From DASVBE01 sp963770375 (GTDB lineage: Bacteria; Actinomycetota; Actinomycetes; Streptosporangiales; Streptosporangiaceae): 64,000 nucleotides of DNA. The stretch spans positions 1 to 64,000 of the forward strand of contig CAVYPM010000025.1 of NCBI GenBank assembly GCA_963770375.1, given 5' to 3'. The notes beneath the pieces were generated by a model. The model had not been told where the DNA came from. It did not search any database and was given only the letters and a program-made list of their open reading frames with translations. A program made the position numbers and the translations under genes. This document shows positions 46,347-57,049 of the stretch, piece by piece (the stretch's first letter is position 1; the number at the start of each line of letters is the position of its first letter).

Positions 46347-46952
46347 GTGGTAGAGCCGTGGAGCTGGCTCGGCGACCCGCTGGCCATCGATCTCGCGAAC
46401 ACCGTGCGGCGCCGGGGGAGCCGCTACACCGACCTCATCAACAGCCCAGCTGATCTGCGGGTCTGGCTGGAATACCAACGCAAACGGGTGCGGATCCCGC
46501 CCAAGGTGGACGACAAGCTGATGGCCGAGTTCCTGGTCGTACGGGACCAGGTGCTGCGCATCCTGCGCGCGGCCGCGGACGGCTGGGTGCTGCCGGCCGC
46601 CGACGTCGCGGCTATCAACGAGCGGGTCCGCAACGCGCCCACGGTCCGGCTGCTGGCCACCCTGACCGGGCGTCATCTGATCACGCCGGTGACCCGGGCC
46701 GCGCCCGGCACCCGGCTGCTCGCCGACCTGGCCGCGTCCGTGGTCGAGCTGCTCTCCGGGCCGGACGCGGAGTTCCTTGCGCTCTGCGACGCACCCGGCT
46801 GCGGGCAGTTCTACCTGCGCGGCCGTCCCAACCAGAACTGGTGCAGCCCGCAATGCGGCGCCCGGGCCCGTGCGCAGCGGCATGCGCAGCGGACCGGCCG
46901 CCGGGCACCGCAGCTGGACAGCGAGCTCGCGGGCGCCGCGGCCGGAGCCTGA
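46347..46952 (+). CDS. ABATE domain / CGNR-type zinc finger protein
   Basis: The ABATE domain (WLGDPLAIDLANTVRRRG, SPADLRVWLEYQRKR) is followed by a C-terminal zinc finger, CDAPGCGQFYLRGRPNQNWC, then SPQCGARARAQRH (CGAR where CGNR is usual). Such proteins are probable transcription regulators. The GTG at 46347 is the in-frame start but has no ribosome site. A GTG at 46303 with AGAAGGA upstream opens VRTDHRPRPSGPAP and runs into a stop, so the true start may be there, with one base lost near 46350. Confidence 0.78.
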   Translation: MVEPWSWLGDPLAIDLANTVRRRGSRYTDLINSPADLRVWLEYQRKRVRIPPKVDDKLMAEFLVVRDQVLRILRAAADGWVLPAADVAAINERVRNAPTVRLLATLTGRHLITPVTRAAPGTRLLADLAASVVELLSGPDAEFLALCDAPGCGQFYLRGRPNQNWCSPQCGARARAQRHAQRTGRRAPQLDSELAGAAAGA

Positions 46953-47067
46953 AACAGCCGGCCACCCCGGCCGGCTCGCTGCGAGCCGGTCATTGCAGCC
47001 GTCACCGCAGGAACGCCGCCCGCAGCGCCGCGGGCCCCTGCGGACCGCGCTGCGCCGCCCCAGCCCG

Positions 47068-49250
47068 CTAAGCCGGAAGCTCCTGGCGGCGCAGCGCTAC
47101 CACGCACCGGCCGGCCACCAGCACCGGCTTGCCGACCTCGGTCACCTCAGCCCCCGTGGGAGAATCGCCCGTCCCGCCCATCGTGGTCGCCCCGCCCGCA
47201 GAACCCGCACCGCGCACCGCGCCGGCCGCATCGGTGGTGTCCGAGGTGTCGAGCATGAGCTCCCACGGGCCGCCCCAGGGCTCCGGCAGCGTCCATTCGG
47301 CCGGCTCGTCGTGCCCGTTGAACAGCAGCAGGAACGAGTCGTCGGAGACCCGCTGGCCGCGCCGGTCCCGGTCGGTGATCGCGTCGCCGTTCAGGTACAC
47401 GCCCACCGCGGCCACGCCGGATTCCCAGTCCTGCCCGGTCATCTCGGTGCCGTCCGGCTTGAACCAGCCCAGGTCCACGGTGCCGCGGATGTCCCGGCCC
47501 TGGAACCAGCGCCGCCGCCGCAGCACCGGGTGCTCCCGGCGCAGCGCGATCATCCGGCGGGTGAACTCCAGCAGGCCCTCGTCCACCGCGGCCCAGTCTG
47601 TCCAGGAGATCTCGTTGTCCTGGCAGTAGCCGTTGTTGTTGCCGTGCTGGGTGCGCCCGGCCTCGTCGCCGGACAGCAGCATGGTCACCCCCTGCGACAG
47701 CAGCAGGGTGGCGATGAAGTTGCGCTGCTGCTTGGCCCGCAGCGCGAGGACCCCGGGGTCGTCGGTGCCGCCCTCGGCCCCGCAGTTCCATGACCGGTTG
47801 TAGCTCTCCCCGTCCTTGTTGCCCTCGCCGTTGGCCTCGTTGTGCTTCTCGTTGTAGGAGACCAGGTCGCGCAGCGTGAAGCCGTCGTGCGCGGTGACGA
47901 AGTTGACGCTGGCGCCCGGGTGCCTGGCGTCCTCCTGGTACAGGTCCGAGCTGCCGGTCAGCCGGGACGCGAACTCGCCCAGCGTGGCCGGCTCGCCGCG
48001 CCAGAAGTCCCGCACGGTGTCGCGGTAGCGGCCGTTCCACTCCGACCACAGCGCCGGGAAGTTGCCGACCTGGTAGCCGCCCTCGCCGATGTCCCACGGC
48101 TCGGCGATGAGCTTGACCTGGGACACCACCGGGTCCTGCTGGATCAGGTCGAAGAACGCCGACAGCCGGTCCACCTCGTGGAACTGCCGGGCCAGGCTGG
48201 CCGCCAGGTCGAAGCGGAACCCGTCCACGTGCATCTCGGTCACCCAGTACCGCAGCGAGTCCATGATCAGCTGCAGCGTGTGCGGGTGGCCGACGTTCAG
48301 GCTGTTGCCGGTCCCGGTGGTGTCGTAGTACCAGCGCTGGTTGTCCGGCACCAGCCGGTAGTAGGCCGCGTTGTCGATGCCCTTCATGGACAGCACCGGG
48401 CCCAGGTGGTTGCCCTCCGCGGTGTGGTTGTAGACCACGTCGAGGATCACCTCGATGCCCGCCTCGTGCAGCGCCCGGACCATGGCCTTGAACTCGGCGA
48501 CCTGCTCGCCCCGGTCCCCGGTGGCCGCGTACTCGTTGTGCGGGGCCAGGAAGCCGATCGAGTTGTAGCCCCAGTAGTTGCGCAGCCCGCGGTCCTGCAG
48601 CACCGAGTCGTGCACGAACTGGTGCACCGGCATCAGCTCCACCGCGGTGACGCCCAGGCTGGTCAGGTAGTCGATCGACCGCCGGGTGGGCCAGCCCGGA
48701 GTACGTCCCGCGCTGCGCTTCTGGCACGTCCGGGTGCTGCCTGGTGAAGCCGCGGACGTGCATCTCGTAGATGACCGACTCGTTCAGCGGCACCTCGGGG
48801 AGCCGGTCGCTGCCCCAGTCGAAGTACGGGTTGTGCACCACGGACCGGGGCATCAGCGGCGCGCTGTCGTCGTCGTTGCGCGAGTTCTCGTCGCCGAAGT
48901 TGTACGGGAAGCAGGCCTGGCCCCAGCGCACCTGGCCCTCGATGGCCTTGGCGTAGGGGTCGAGCAGCAGCTTGGCCGGGTTGCACCGCTGGCCGTGCTC
49001 GGGCGCCCATTCGCCGTGCACCCGGTAGCCGTACCGCTGCCCGGGCGCCACCGAGGGCAGGTAGGCGTGCCAGCAGGACGCGTCTCTTTCCTCCAGCCGG
49101 ATCCGCTGCTCGGTCCCGTCCTCGTCGAACAGGCACAGGTCGACCGCGTCGGCGGCCTCGGAGAACAGTGAGAAGTTCGTGCCGCCGCCGTCGTAGCTGG
49201 CGCCCAGCGGGTACGCGCGGCCCGGCCAGGTTTCTCGTGTGCTCAGTCAA
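47068..49250 (-). CDS. glgX: Glycogen debranching enzyme GlgX, frameshift near 48685
   Basis: GH13 isoamylase-type debranching enzyme that releases maltodextrins from glycogen. The N-terminal module (GGGTNFSLFSEAADAVDLCL) leads to the catalytic barrel: DVVYNHTAEGNHLGP, DGFRFDLAASLARQF (nucleophile Asp), LIAEPWD (acid Glu) and NFVTAHDGFTLRDLVSYN. It ends with a beta-domain and an inserted Gly/Ala/Thr linker. Near 48685 one base change moves GTYSGLAHPA out of frame with VELMPVHQFVHD. It is the third gene of treY-treZ-glgX. The start is uncertain: TTG 49250 overlaps the treZ stop (TTGA) but is out of phase with the conserved STRETWPGRAYPLG, which would begin at a CTG. Confidence 0.88.
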
Positions 49251-51032
49251 CGGCCACCGGATCCCTTCGCGATGACGGCTCGGGTGTGCTCTACTGCCCA
49301 GGACCCGGCCACGATAACGACGCTGTCCGGGGGAAGGACCAGGTTCGGCCCGGAAGCTGTGACCGCAGGGTCCGAGGCGGCCAGCAGGTCATGGTCCGGG
49401 CCGGCCAGGAAGACCCAGTCCGCCGGGGCCGAGATTGCAGGCCACGGTGACCGGGCCGCGCCGCACGGTCAGCCACCCGGCCGCCTCGTCGCACTGCGCC
49501 ACCGCCGAGCCCGGCCGCGGGTCGGCCAGCGCCGGGATCCGCCGCCGCAGCGCGATCAGCTCGGTGTACCAGGCCAGCAGCCCGGCGTGGGCGCCGCTCC
49601 CAGCTCCGCCCAGTCCAGCTTCGACCGGGCGAACGTGGCCGCGTCCTGCGGGTCGGGCACGTCGGCCGGGTCCCAGCCGAACGCGGCGAACTCCCGCCGC
49701 CGTCCCTCGCTGACCGCCCGGCCCAGCTCCGGGTCCCGGTGATCGGTGAAGTACTGGAACGGCGCCGACGCCGCCCACTCCTCGCCCTGGAACAGCATCG
49801 GCACGAACGGCGCGGTCAGCAGCAGCGCCGCGGCGACCCGCAGCCGTCCCTCGCTGACCAGCGCGGCCAGCCGCTCGCCCGCGGCCCGGTTGCCGATCTG
49901 GTCGTGGTTCTGGGTGGCGACCACGAACGCCGTGCCGGGCAGCCCGTCCGGCGGCCGCCCGTGCCGCCGGTCGCCGGTACGGCGAGTAGATCGCCGTCGT
50001 ACACCCACGCCTGGCGCAGCGCCTTGGCCAGCAGCGGCAGCGGCCCGAAGTCCGCGTAGTACCCGCTGCGCTCGCCGGTCAGCACCGCGTGCAGGGCGTG
50101 GTGCCAGTCGTCCGCCCAGGCCGCGTCCAGCCCGTAGCCGCCGGCCTGGCGGCTGCGCACGAACCGCGGGTCGTTCAGGTCGCTCTCGGCGATCAGGAAC
50201 AGCGGCCGGCCGCACGTGCGCGGCCAGCGCGTCCACCTCGGTGGCCAGCTCCTCGAGGATGTGCATCGCGGACTGGTCCGCGATCGCGTGCACGGCGTCG
50301 AGCCGCAGCCCGTCGCAGTGGTAGTCGCGCAGCCACATCAGCGCGTTGTCGATGACGAACCGGCGGACCTCGTCGCTGCCCGGGCCGTCGAAGTTGACCG
50401 CCGGCGCCCCAGTTGGTCAGGTGCCGGTCGGTGAAGTACGGGCCGAACTCGGGCAGGTAGTTGCCGGCCGGGCCGAGGTGGTTGTAGACGACGTCGATGA
50501 CCACCCCGAGGCCGTGCGCGTGGCCGCGTCGACCAGGCGCTTCAGCCCGTCCGGCCCGCCGTAGGCGTGGTGCGGCGCGAACAGGTCGACCCCGTCGTAG
50601 CCCCAGCCGCGGTCGCCGGCGAACTCGGCGACCGGCATCAGCTCGATCGCGTCGACGCCGAGGGCGACCAGGTGCTCCAGGTGCCCGATCGCGCCGTCGA
50701 ACGTGCCTGCCGCGGAGAACGTGCCGACGTGCAGCTCGTAGAGCACCGCGCCGGGCAGGGCCAGCCCGCGCCAGCCGCCGTCGGTCCAGGCGAACGCGGC
50801 GTGGTCGACGATCCGGGACGGGCCGTCGACGCCCTCGCGGCTGCTACGCCGAGCGCGGGTCCGGCCGGGGCGGGCCTCCATCGAGGCTGAACGCGTAGTC
50901 GCCCGCGGGCCCCGCCGCCCCGGCCGGGGCCGCCCACCAGCCGCCGCCTGCGGCGGCCATCGGGGTGCGCCGGTCGCCGGCGACCAGGTCGACGCTCTCC
51001 TTGCCGGGCGCCCAGACCCGCAGCTCAGCCAT
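49247..51032 (-). pseudogene. treZ: TreZ, malto-oligosyltrehalose trehalohydrolase, at least seven frameshifts
   Basis: TreZ cuts trehalose from the end made by TreY. All parts are present in the right order but in changing frames: MAELRVWAPGKESVDLVAGD, YELHVGTFSAAGTFDGAIGH, VVIDVVYNHLGPAGNYLPEF, DGLRLDAVHAIADQSAMHIL (nucleophile region), IAESDLNDPRFVRS, FVVATQNHDQIGNRAAGERL, FQGEEWAASAPFQYFTDH and a C-terminal sheet ending at 49247. No segment is missing, so it would be about 590 residues if repaired. ATG 51032 overlaps the treY stop by 8 bp. One-base errors in the sequence are the simplest explanation. Confidence 0.85.
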
Positions 51033-53777
51033 CGCCACCCGCCGCGGCCAGCTGGGTTTCCGTGGCCAGCACCGCGACCGGGAAACGGGCCAGCAGGTCC
51101 GCCACCGGCACCGCGCCGCTGGCCGGCGTCCCCGGTCAGCACGCTGCGCCAGTCGCCCGGCGGCAGGTGCACGGTGGTGCCCGCCCAGTCCCCGGCCAGG
51201 CCCACCACCAGCCGCGGGCACCAGCACGGCCAGCCCGCCGGTCCGCCGGAACGCGACCACGTGCCCGGCCTTCGCGCCGGTCACCGGCAGCGGCTCGTAC
51301 CCGGACGCCGGGCCGTACGCCGCGGGATGCCGGCGGCGGTGCCGGAGCACCTTTGTGATCAGCCAGAGCTTCGGCCCGCCCTCGCCGGCGCGGGCCAGCG
51401 CCTGCTCCGGGCCGCCCCCGGCGCCGGTCAGCTCGGCCAGCAGCCGCTGCCGGGCCGGCGTAGTCGACCGGGCGGCGGTTGTCCGGGTCGACCAGGGACA
51501 GGTCCCACACCTCGGTGCCCTGGTACAGGTCGGGGACGCCGGGGCAGGTCAGCAGCAGCGCGGTCTGCGCCAGCGAGTTGACCCGGCCCAGCTCGACGAG
51601 CCGGTGCTCGGCCAGGAACGTCTCCAGGTCGGCCACGAAGCCGTCGTCGGCCAGGATCCCGGCGATGAACCCGGCGACCGCTTCGTCGTAGGCGGGCGAC
51701 GGGTCGGTCCACGACGTGTGCACCTTGGCTTCCCTGGTCGCCTTGGCCACGAACGCCACGGCCCGGTCCGCGCTCGATCGGCCAGGCCCCGACCAGGGTC
51801 TGGTAGAGCAGGTACTCGGTGTTCCGGTCCGGCCAGCCGGACCGCTTGTGCGGTTCACACCGTGCCGCCCAGCGGCGCACCGCGGCGATCCACGCCTCCG
51901 GCAGCTCGGACAGCAGGCTGATCCGGGCCCGCACGTCCGCGCTGCGCTTGGTGTCGTGGGTGGACAGCGTGAGCATGGTCTCCGGCCAGCGGGCCGTGCG
52001 CCCGGGCCATGGCCTGCGTGGAAGCCGGCCACGGCTGCCGCCGAACTGGCCGGGGTCGCCGCCGACCTCGTTCAGCGAGACCAGCGGCAGGTACCGGTAG
52101 AACGCGGTGTCCTCGACGCCCTTGGCCATGACCGGCGCGCTGACCTGGTCGAACCGCACCGCGAACTCGGTTTCGTCGGCTCCCGGGTAGCGCAGCAGGA
52201 GCAGGTCGGCCAGGAACGTGACCAGCTCGGCGTCGATGTCCGGGTGCCGCCCGGTCACGCTGGCCGCGGCCGCCGCGATGTGCTCCCGGTCCGCGGCGCT
52301 GGCGGGCCGCCCGGTCCTGGCGTACGTCCGGTAGACGCCGAACCCGGCGACGAACTCGGTCAGCGCCTCGCGCAGCTCCCGCCGGGTGTGGTCGCGCTGC
52401 CGCCGGTGGCGCTCGCACACCCGGTCGAGCAGCTCGGTCAGCCGTTCCACCTCGGCGGCCAGGTCGTCCCGCATGATCTCGAGCTTGGCCGCGTAGACCA
52501 GCTCGGCGTAGTCCCCGGTGACCCCGGTGAACCGGGCGTACCCGTCCCGCAGCGCGGCCTCCCCGGCCGGGTCGACGAACAGCTGGCCGGCCGCGTTCAG
52601 GAAGTCGTAGCCGGTCGTCCCGGCGACGGCCCAGGACCCGGGCAGCTCCTCCCCGGCGGCCAGGATCTTCTCCACCACCACGTACCCGCCGCCGGTGGCC
52701 TCGCGCAGCCGGTCCAGGTAGCCCTCCGGGTCGGCCAGGCCGTCCACGTGGTCGACCCGCAGGCCGTCGACCGTGCCCGTCGGCGACCAGCCGGAGGATC
52801 AGCCGGTGCGTGTCCGCGAACACGTCGGGCTCCTCGACCCGCAGCCCGACCAGCGACTCGATGTCGAAGAACCGCCGGTAGCGAGATCTCCTCGGCGGCC
52901 GTCCGCCAGTACGCCAGCCGGTAGTTCTGCTCGCTGAGCAGGGCGTCGAGCGCGTCCGGGTCCCGGTTCAGCGCAACGATCTCGGCGTCGAGCGCGCTGG
53001 CCACGGCCGGCTCCCTGGCGGCCAGCGCGGCCAGCCGGGCCCGCAGGATCTCCTTGCCCCGGTGCCGTCCGGTGACCGCGACCGGGTCGGTCCGCCGCGC
53101 GTCCGGCAGCCGGGCGAAGTCCCCGGCCAGCGCGGCCAGCGCGGTCGCGCCCTCCGGGTCGGCCGGGCCCGCCGGGCCGCTGCGCCCGGCCCGCAGCGCG
53201 GCCCGGTCGAGCAGGCTGTCGAGGGTCCGCGGGGACAGCGGCACCTCCTGGTCGAAGTAGCGCACGGCGAACGAGCCGCCGTCCCGCTCGACGGCCAGCT
53301 CGCCCGCCTCGAGCACCCGGCCGTAGTGGTCGCCGAGGATCGGCATCAGCACGGTCGCGGCCAGCTTGCGCTCCGGCGGGTCCCAGTCGATGTCGAAGTA
53401 CCTGGCGTACGGGCTGGACGGCCCGTTCTCCAGCACGTCCCACCACCAGGCGTTGGCCCGCCCGGCCAGCGCCATGTGGTTGGGCACGATGTCGAGCACC
53501 TGGCCCAGGCCCCGGGCGGCCAGCGCGGCGGCCAGCCGCTGGTGGCCGGCCTCGCCGCCCAGCTCGGCGTTCAGCTTCGCGTGGTCGATCACGTCGTAGC
53601 CGTGCGTGCTGCCCGGCGCCGCCTGCAGGTACGGCGAGCAGTACAGGTGGCTGACCCCGAGGTCGGCCAGGTAGCCGGCGATCGCGGCGGCGTCGTCGAA
53701 GGTGAACCCGGCGTGCAGCTGGACCCGGTAGGTCGCGGCCCGGTGTATCTGCGGTGATCGGGGTACGGACCCGGCAT
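51025..53777 (-). pseudogene. treY: TreY, malto-oligosyltrehalose synthase, at least eight frameshifts
   Basis: TreY turns the reducing-end alpha-1,4 bond of maltodextrins into alpha-1,1. The conserved blocks occur in order: ATYRVQLHAGFTFDDAAAIA, GYLADLGVSHLYCSPYLQAA, GSTHGYDVIDHAKLNAELGG, VLDIVPNHMA, VEKILAAGEELPGSWAVAGT, TGYDFLNAAGQLFV, TLSTHDTKRSADVRARISLL and PGVPDLYQGTEVWDLSLVDP. Frames change near 53760, 52880, 52775, 52040, 51990, 51790, 51450, 51215 and 51130. The repaired protein would be about 915 residues, longer than the usual 750-830. ATG 53777 sits inside the palindrome GGCATGCC and overlaps the start codon of the divergent gene. Confidence 0.85.
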
Positions 53778-54849
53778 GCCCGACGACAGTTCCCCCCGTT
53801 CCCCCCGTGTCCCCGGTCGGTCCGATGACTCCTCCTCCAGCGGATCGGCCGCGGGCGAGTTCTCCCGCGACATGCAGTACATCACTACCCGGATCACCGC
53901 CGACGGCGCGGACGGCTACCACGCCGAGCCCGGCCGGTACCGGCTGATCGTGGCCCGGGCCTGCCCGTGGGCGAACCGCGCAATCATCGTCCGCCGCCTG
54001 CTCGGCCTGGAGGACGCGCTGTCGATGGGCATCTGCGGCCCGGTGCACGACGAGCGGAGCTGGACCTTCGACCTGGACCCCGGCGGCCGCGACCCGGTGC
54101 TCGGCATCGAGCGGCTGCAGCAGGCGTACTTCGCCCGGGTCCCCGGCTACCCGCGCGGCATCACCGTGCCCGCGATCGTGGACGTCCGCACCGGCCAGGT
54201 GGTGACCAACGACTTCCCCACGCTGACCTTCGACCTGTGCACTCAGTGGCGGCCCTACCACCGGCCCGGCGCGCCCGAGCTGTGGCCCGGGGACCGGCGC
54301 GCGGAGATGGACGAGGTCAACGCGGTGGTGTTCACCGACGTGAACAACGGCGTGTACCGGTGCGGGTTCGCGACCTCGCAGGAGGCCTACGACGAGGCCT
54401 ACCGGGCGCTGTTCGCCCGGCTGGACTGGCTGTCAGCCCGGCTGGCCGGGCAGCGCTACCTGGTCGGCGACACGATCACCGAGTCCGACGTCCGGCTGTT
54501 CACCACGCTGGCCCGGTTCGACGCGGTGTACCACGGCCACTTCAAGTGCAACCGGCAGAAGCTGGCCGAGATGCCGGTGCTGTGGGCCTACGCCCGCGAC
54601 CTGTTCCAGACCCCGGGGTTCGGCGACACGATCGACTTCGACCACATCAAGCGGCACTACTACCAGGTGCACCGCAGCATCAACCCGAGCGGCGTCGTGC
54701 CCGGCGGCCCGGACCTGTCCGGCTGGCTGGTCCCGCACGGCCGCGAGGCCCTCGGCGGGCGGCCGTTCGGGGACGGCACGCCGCCCGGGCCGCCGCCGCC
54801 CGGCGAGCAGGTCCCCGCGGGCCACCAGGCGCTCGCCGCGGCGGCCTGA
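53776..54849 (+). CDS. Glutathionyl-hydroquinone reductase-like (ECM4/YqjG) protein
   Basis: The 357-residue protein has the xi-class GST layout: VARACPWANRAIIVRRLLGL with the CPW active site, TVPAIVDVRTGQVVTNDFPT, FTDVNNGVYRCGFATSQEAY and YLVGDTITESDVRLFTTLAR. Actinomycetes lack glutathione, so the natural thiol is probably mycothiol. The Gly/Pro-rich ends are extra. It is divergent from treY, sharing start-codon bases, and is followed closely by a CDF transporter gene. Confidence 0.88.
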   Translation: MPDDSSPRSPRVPGRSDDSSSSGSAAGEFSRDMQYITTRITADGADGYHAEPGRYRLIVARACPWANRAIIVRRLLGLEDALSMGICGPVHDERSWTFDLDPGGRDPVLGIERLQQAYFARVPGYPRGITVPAIVDVRTGQVVTNDFPTLTFDLCTQWRPYHRPGAPELWPGDRRAEMDEVNAVVFTDVNNGVYRCGFATSQEAYDEAYRALFARLDWLSARLAGQRYLVGDTITESDVRLFTTLARFDAVYHGHFKCNRQKLAEMPVLWAYARDLFQTPGFGDTIDFDHIKRHYYQVHRSINPSGVVPGGPDLSGWLVPHGREALGGRPFGDGTPPGPPPPGEQVPAGHQALAAAA

Positions 54850-54863
54850 CGGGCCGGCCGGAC

Positions 54864-55802
54864 ATGAGCACGGAGACCCGGCGGACGGTCCTGGTCGCGG
54901 GCGCGGCCAACCTCTTCATTGCCCTGGCCAAGGTGGCCGCCGGGCTGATCAGCGGGTCGTCGGCGATGCTCGCCGAGGGCGCGCACTCCATCGCCGACAC
55001 GGTCAACCAGGGGTTCCTGCTGGTCTCGCTGCGCACCGGGGCCCGGCCCGCGGACGAGGAGCACCCGTTCGGGCACGGCCAGGAGCGGTACTTCTGGTCG
55101 CTGCTGGCCGCGGTGGGGATCTTCGTGGCCGGGGCCGGGTTCTCCATCTACGACGGGATCCTGTCCATCGTGACCGGGCGGCACAGCGGCGGCCTGCTGA
55201 TCCCCTACATCGTCCTGGGCCTCTCCCTGATCGCCGAGGGAACGTCGCTGACCAGGGCGACGCGCCAGCTGCACGGCGAGGCCACGGACCGGCGGCGGCA
55301 GCTGTTCGACCACATCCAGCGCAGCCGGGACACCACGGTCAAGGCGGCCTTCTTCGAGGACGTCGCGGCCGTCGTGGGCCTGCTGATAGCCGCGGCCGGG
55401 CTCGGCCTCGAGGCGCTGACCGGCTCGCCGGTGTGGGACGGCGGCGCGTCGATCGTCATCGGGCTGCTGCTCGTCGTGGTGGCCTTCCGGCTCGGCAACG
55501 ACAGCAAGGACGGGCTGATCGGGCAGGCCGCCGACCCCGACGAGCAGGGGGTGATCCGGGAGGAGATCGAGTCCACCCCGGGCATCGCGAAGATCGTCGA
55601 GCTGCAGACCATGCACATGGGCCCGGAAAGCCTGATCGTCGCGGCCCGGGTGGCGTTCAGTGACGGGATCTCCGCAGACCGGGCCGAGGACATCGCCGGC
55701 GACATCGACGAGCGGCTGCGCGCCAAGCTGCCGGTCATGCCGCACGTGTTCATCGACCCGACCCAGACCGACCCGCTCCCCCGGCACCGTAACCAATCCT
55801 GA
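54864..55802 (+). CDS. Cation diffusion facilitator (CDF) metal transporter
   Basis: Six membrane helices are predicted. The metal-site motifs of CDF exporters appear in helix 2 (AEGAHSIADTVNQ) and helix 5 (FFEDVAAVVGLLIA), along with HPFGHGQERYFWSLLAAVGI. A cytoplasmic C-terminal ferredoxin-like domain (GIAKIVELQTMHMGPESLIV) follows. It probably exports Zn, Co or Fe. The ATG at 54864 lies 14 bp after the preceding stop, so the two genes are likely cotranscribed. Confidence 0.9.
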   Translation: MSTETRRTVLVAGAANLFIALAKVAAGLISGSSAMLAEGAHSIADTVNQGFLLVSLRTGARPADEEHPFGHGQERYFWSLLAAVGIFVAGAGFSIYDGILSIVTGRHSGGLLIPYIVLGLSLIAEGTSLTRATRQLHGEATDRRRQLFDHIQRSRDTTVKAAFFEDVAAVVGLLIAAAGLGLEALTGSPVWDGGASIVIGLLLVVVAFRLGNDSKDGLIGQAADPDEQGVIREEIESTPGIAKIVELQTMHMGPESLIVAARVAFSDGISADRAEDIAGDIDERLRAKLPVMPHVFIDPTQTDPLPRHRNQS

Positions 55803-55823
55803 TCGTGCGCCCGGGCGTGCCGG

Positions 55824-56339
55824 TCAGTCGCGGTCGGCGATGAGGTAGGCCACGTCGGTCTGCCAGCGGGCCGCGTCGGGCTCGGCGGCCGGGTCGGTCA
55901 GGTAGTGCTCGAACCGGCCGGCCCAGGCCTGCCCAGCGGGGGCGTCGCTGACCGCGAACCGGATGCCGTGCTCGCCGGCGTAGCTCTGCAGGGCCGCGTT
56001 GGCCCCGATCAGCTGGTCGTACGGGCCGGTGTGGCGGAGCACCAGGTAATCGCCCGCCGGAACAATTCCGGGCTTGACCTGGCCGTCGCCCTCGACCGGG
56101 GCTGCCACCGGGGCGCCGAACTCGACCTGGAGCTCGGCGGCCATGTCGATGACGTGATAGCGGATGAACGGCGCTCCGGACGGGACCACGCCGCGGCTGC
56201 CCAGCCAGGCAAACAGTGCCGGGAAGGTGGAATCCGCGGCGGCTGGGAAGCCTGCCATCGTCACCGCCACCCGGATGCCGGCGTAGGGCTGCTCGGCGCG
56301 GTTCTCGATCCTCGGCTGATCGCCGTCAGGCTGCGTCAT
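55824..56339 (-). CDS. GyrI-like small-molecule-binding domain protein
   Basis: The 171-residue protein is a stand-alone GyrI/effector-binding domain: YAGIRVAVTMAGFPAAADST, PFIRYHVIDMAAELQVEFG and GDYLVLRHTGPYDQLIGANA. There is no DNA-binding part. Such proteins bind hydrophobic compounds or gyrase inhibitors. ATG 56339 (MTQPDGDQPRIENR) is preferred to an upstream ATG at 56417. It lies downstream of the MarR gene on the same strand with a 95-bp gap. Confidence 0.8.
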   Translation of the reverse strand: MTQPDGDQPRIENRAEQPYAGIRVAVTMAGFPAAADSTFPALFAWLGSRGVVPSGAPFIRYHVIDMAAELQVEFGAPVAAPVEGDGQVKPGIVPAGDYLVLRHTGPYDQLIGANAALQSYAGEHGIRFAVSDAPAGQAWAGRFEHYLTDPAAEPDAARWQTDVAYLIADRD

Positions 56340-56433
56340 GGTGCCTCCGTCGCGATGCGGTGGCCCGGCCGGACGGGCGGGCCACCCGGTAGGACCGCTC
56401 CGGCCGGCCAGATTCACCGGCCGCCCGGCACCG

Positions 56434-56988
56434 TCAGTCCTGGGTGGTGGCCGGGGTGGTGGAGCCTGGGCGTCGCTTGCGGGGAGCAGCGGAGCGGGGC
56501 GGCTGGGCGCGCATATGGTCGCGGACGCGGGTCATGATGTCGCCGAGGTGACCCACGTCGTCGCCGGTGAGCGGGTCGAACAGCAGGCGGCGGCAGACCT
56601 GGACGTGCCCGGGCAGAACGCGGCCGAAGAGGTCCAGGCCGGTGCCGGTGATGGTGACCAGGGTGGAGCGGTCGTCGTCGGGGCTGGGGGCGCGGGTGAT
56701 GAGGCCGGCCTTTTCCAGCAGGCCGGCCTGGTAGGTCAGGCCGCTGCGGCTGTAGACGACGCCGTCGGCCAGCTCGGTCATGGTCAGCGGGCCGTGCGCG
56801 CTGGCGAGCCGGGCCAGCAGCTGGAACTGGACGTAGCTGATGTCGCCCTCGGCGCGCAGCTGCTGCTCGACCTGGTGCTGGAGCAGGCTGACGGCTTCCA
56901 TGAGCACGAAATAGGCACCCAGCTCCTGCGGGCCGAGCGCCGCGGCATCCCCGGGTCCGGTGCCGGCGTCCGGCTGGCTGTCGCGCAC
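56434..56988 (-). CDS. MarR family regulator
   Basis: Winged-helix regulator of 184 residues: DISYVQFQLLARLASAHGPL, MTELADGVVYSRSGLTYQAG, LEKAGLITRAPSPDDDRSTL (the DxRS wing) and VTITGTGLDLFGRVL. It has a disordered basic C-terminal tail. It is divergent from an oxidoreductase gene; the shared promoter region holds a perfect 20-bp inverted repeat that is almost certainly its operator. Confidence 0.9.
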   Translation of the reverse strand: MRDSQPDAGTGPGDAAALGPQELGAYFVLMEAVSLLQHQVEQQLRAEGDISYVQFQLLARLASAHGPLTMTELADGVVYSRSGLTYQAGLLEKAGLITRAPSPDDDRSTLVTITGTGLDLFGRVLPGHVQVCRRLLFDPLTGDDVGHLGDIMTRVRDHMRAQPPRSAAPRKRRPGSTTPATTQD

Positions 56989-57049
56989 TGACCCACGCTA
57001 CATGCTGCGAACTCAAAGCACTGTGAGGAGCGTCACCCGCCCTGCCGGT

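Noticed and set aside
53967..54863. Long frame upstream of the CDF start
   Set aside because: It is an out-of-frame reading of the preceding reductase-like gene; the CDF protein starts at ATG 54864.
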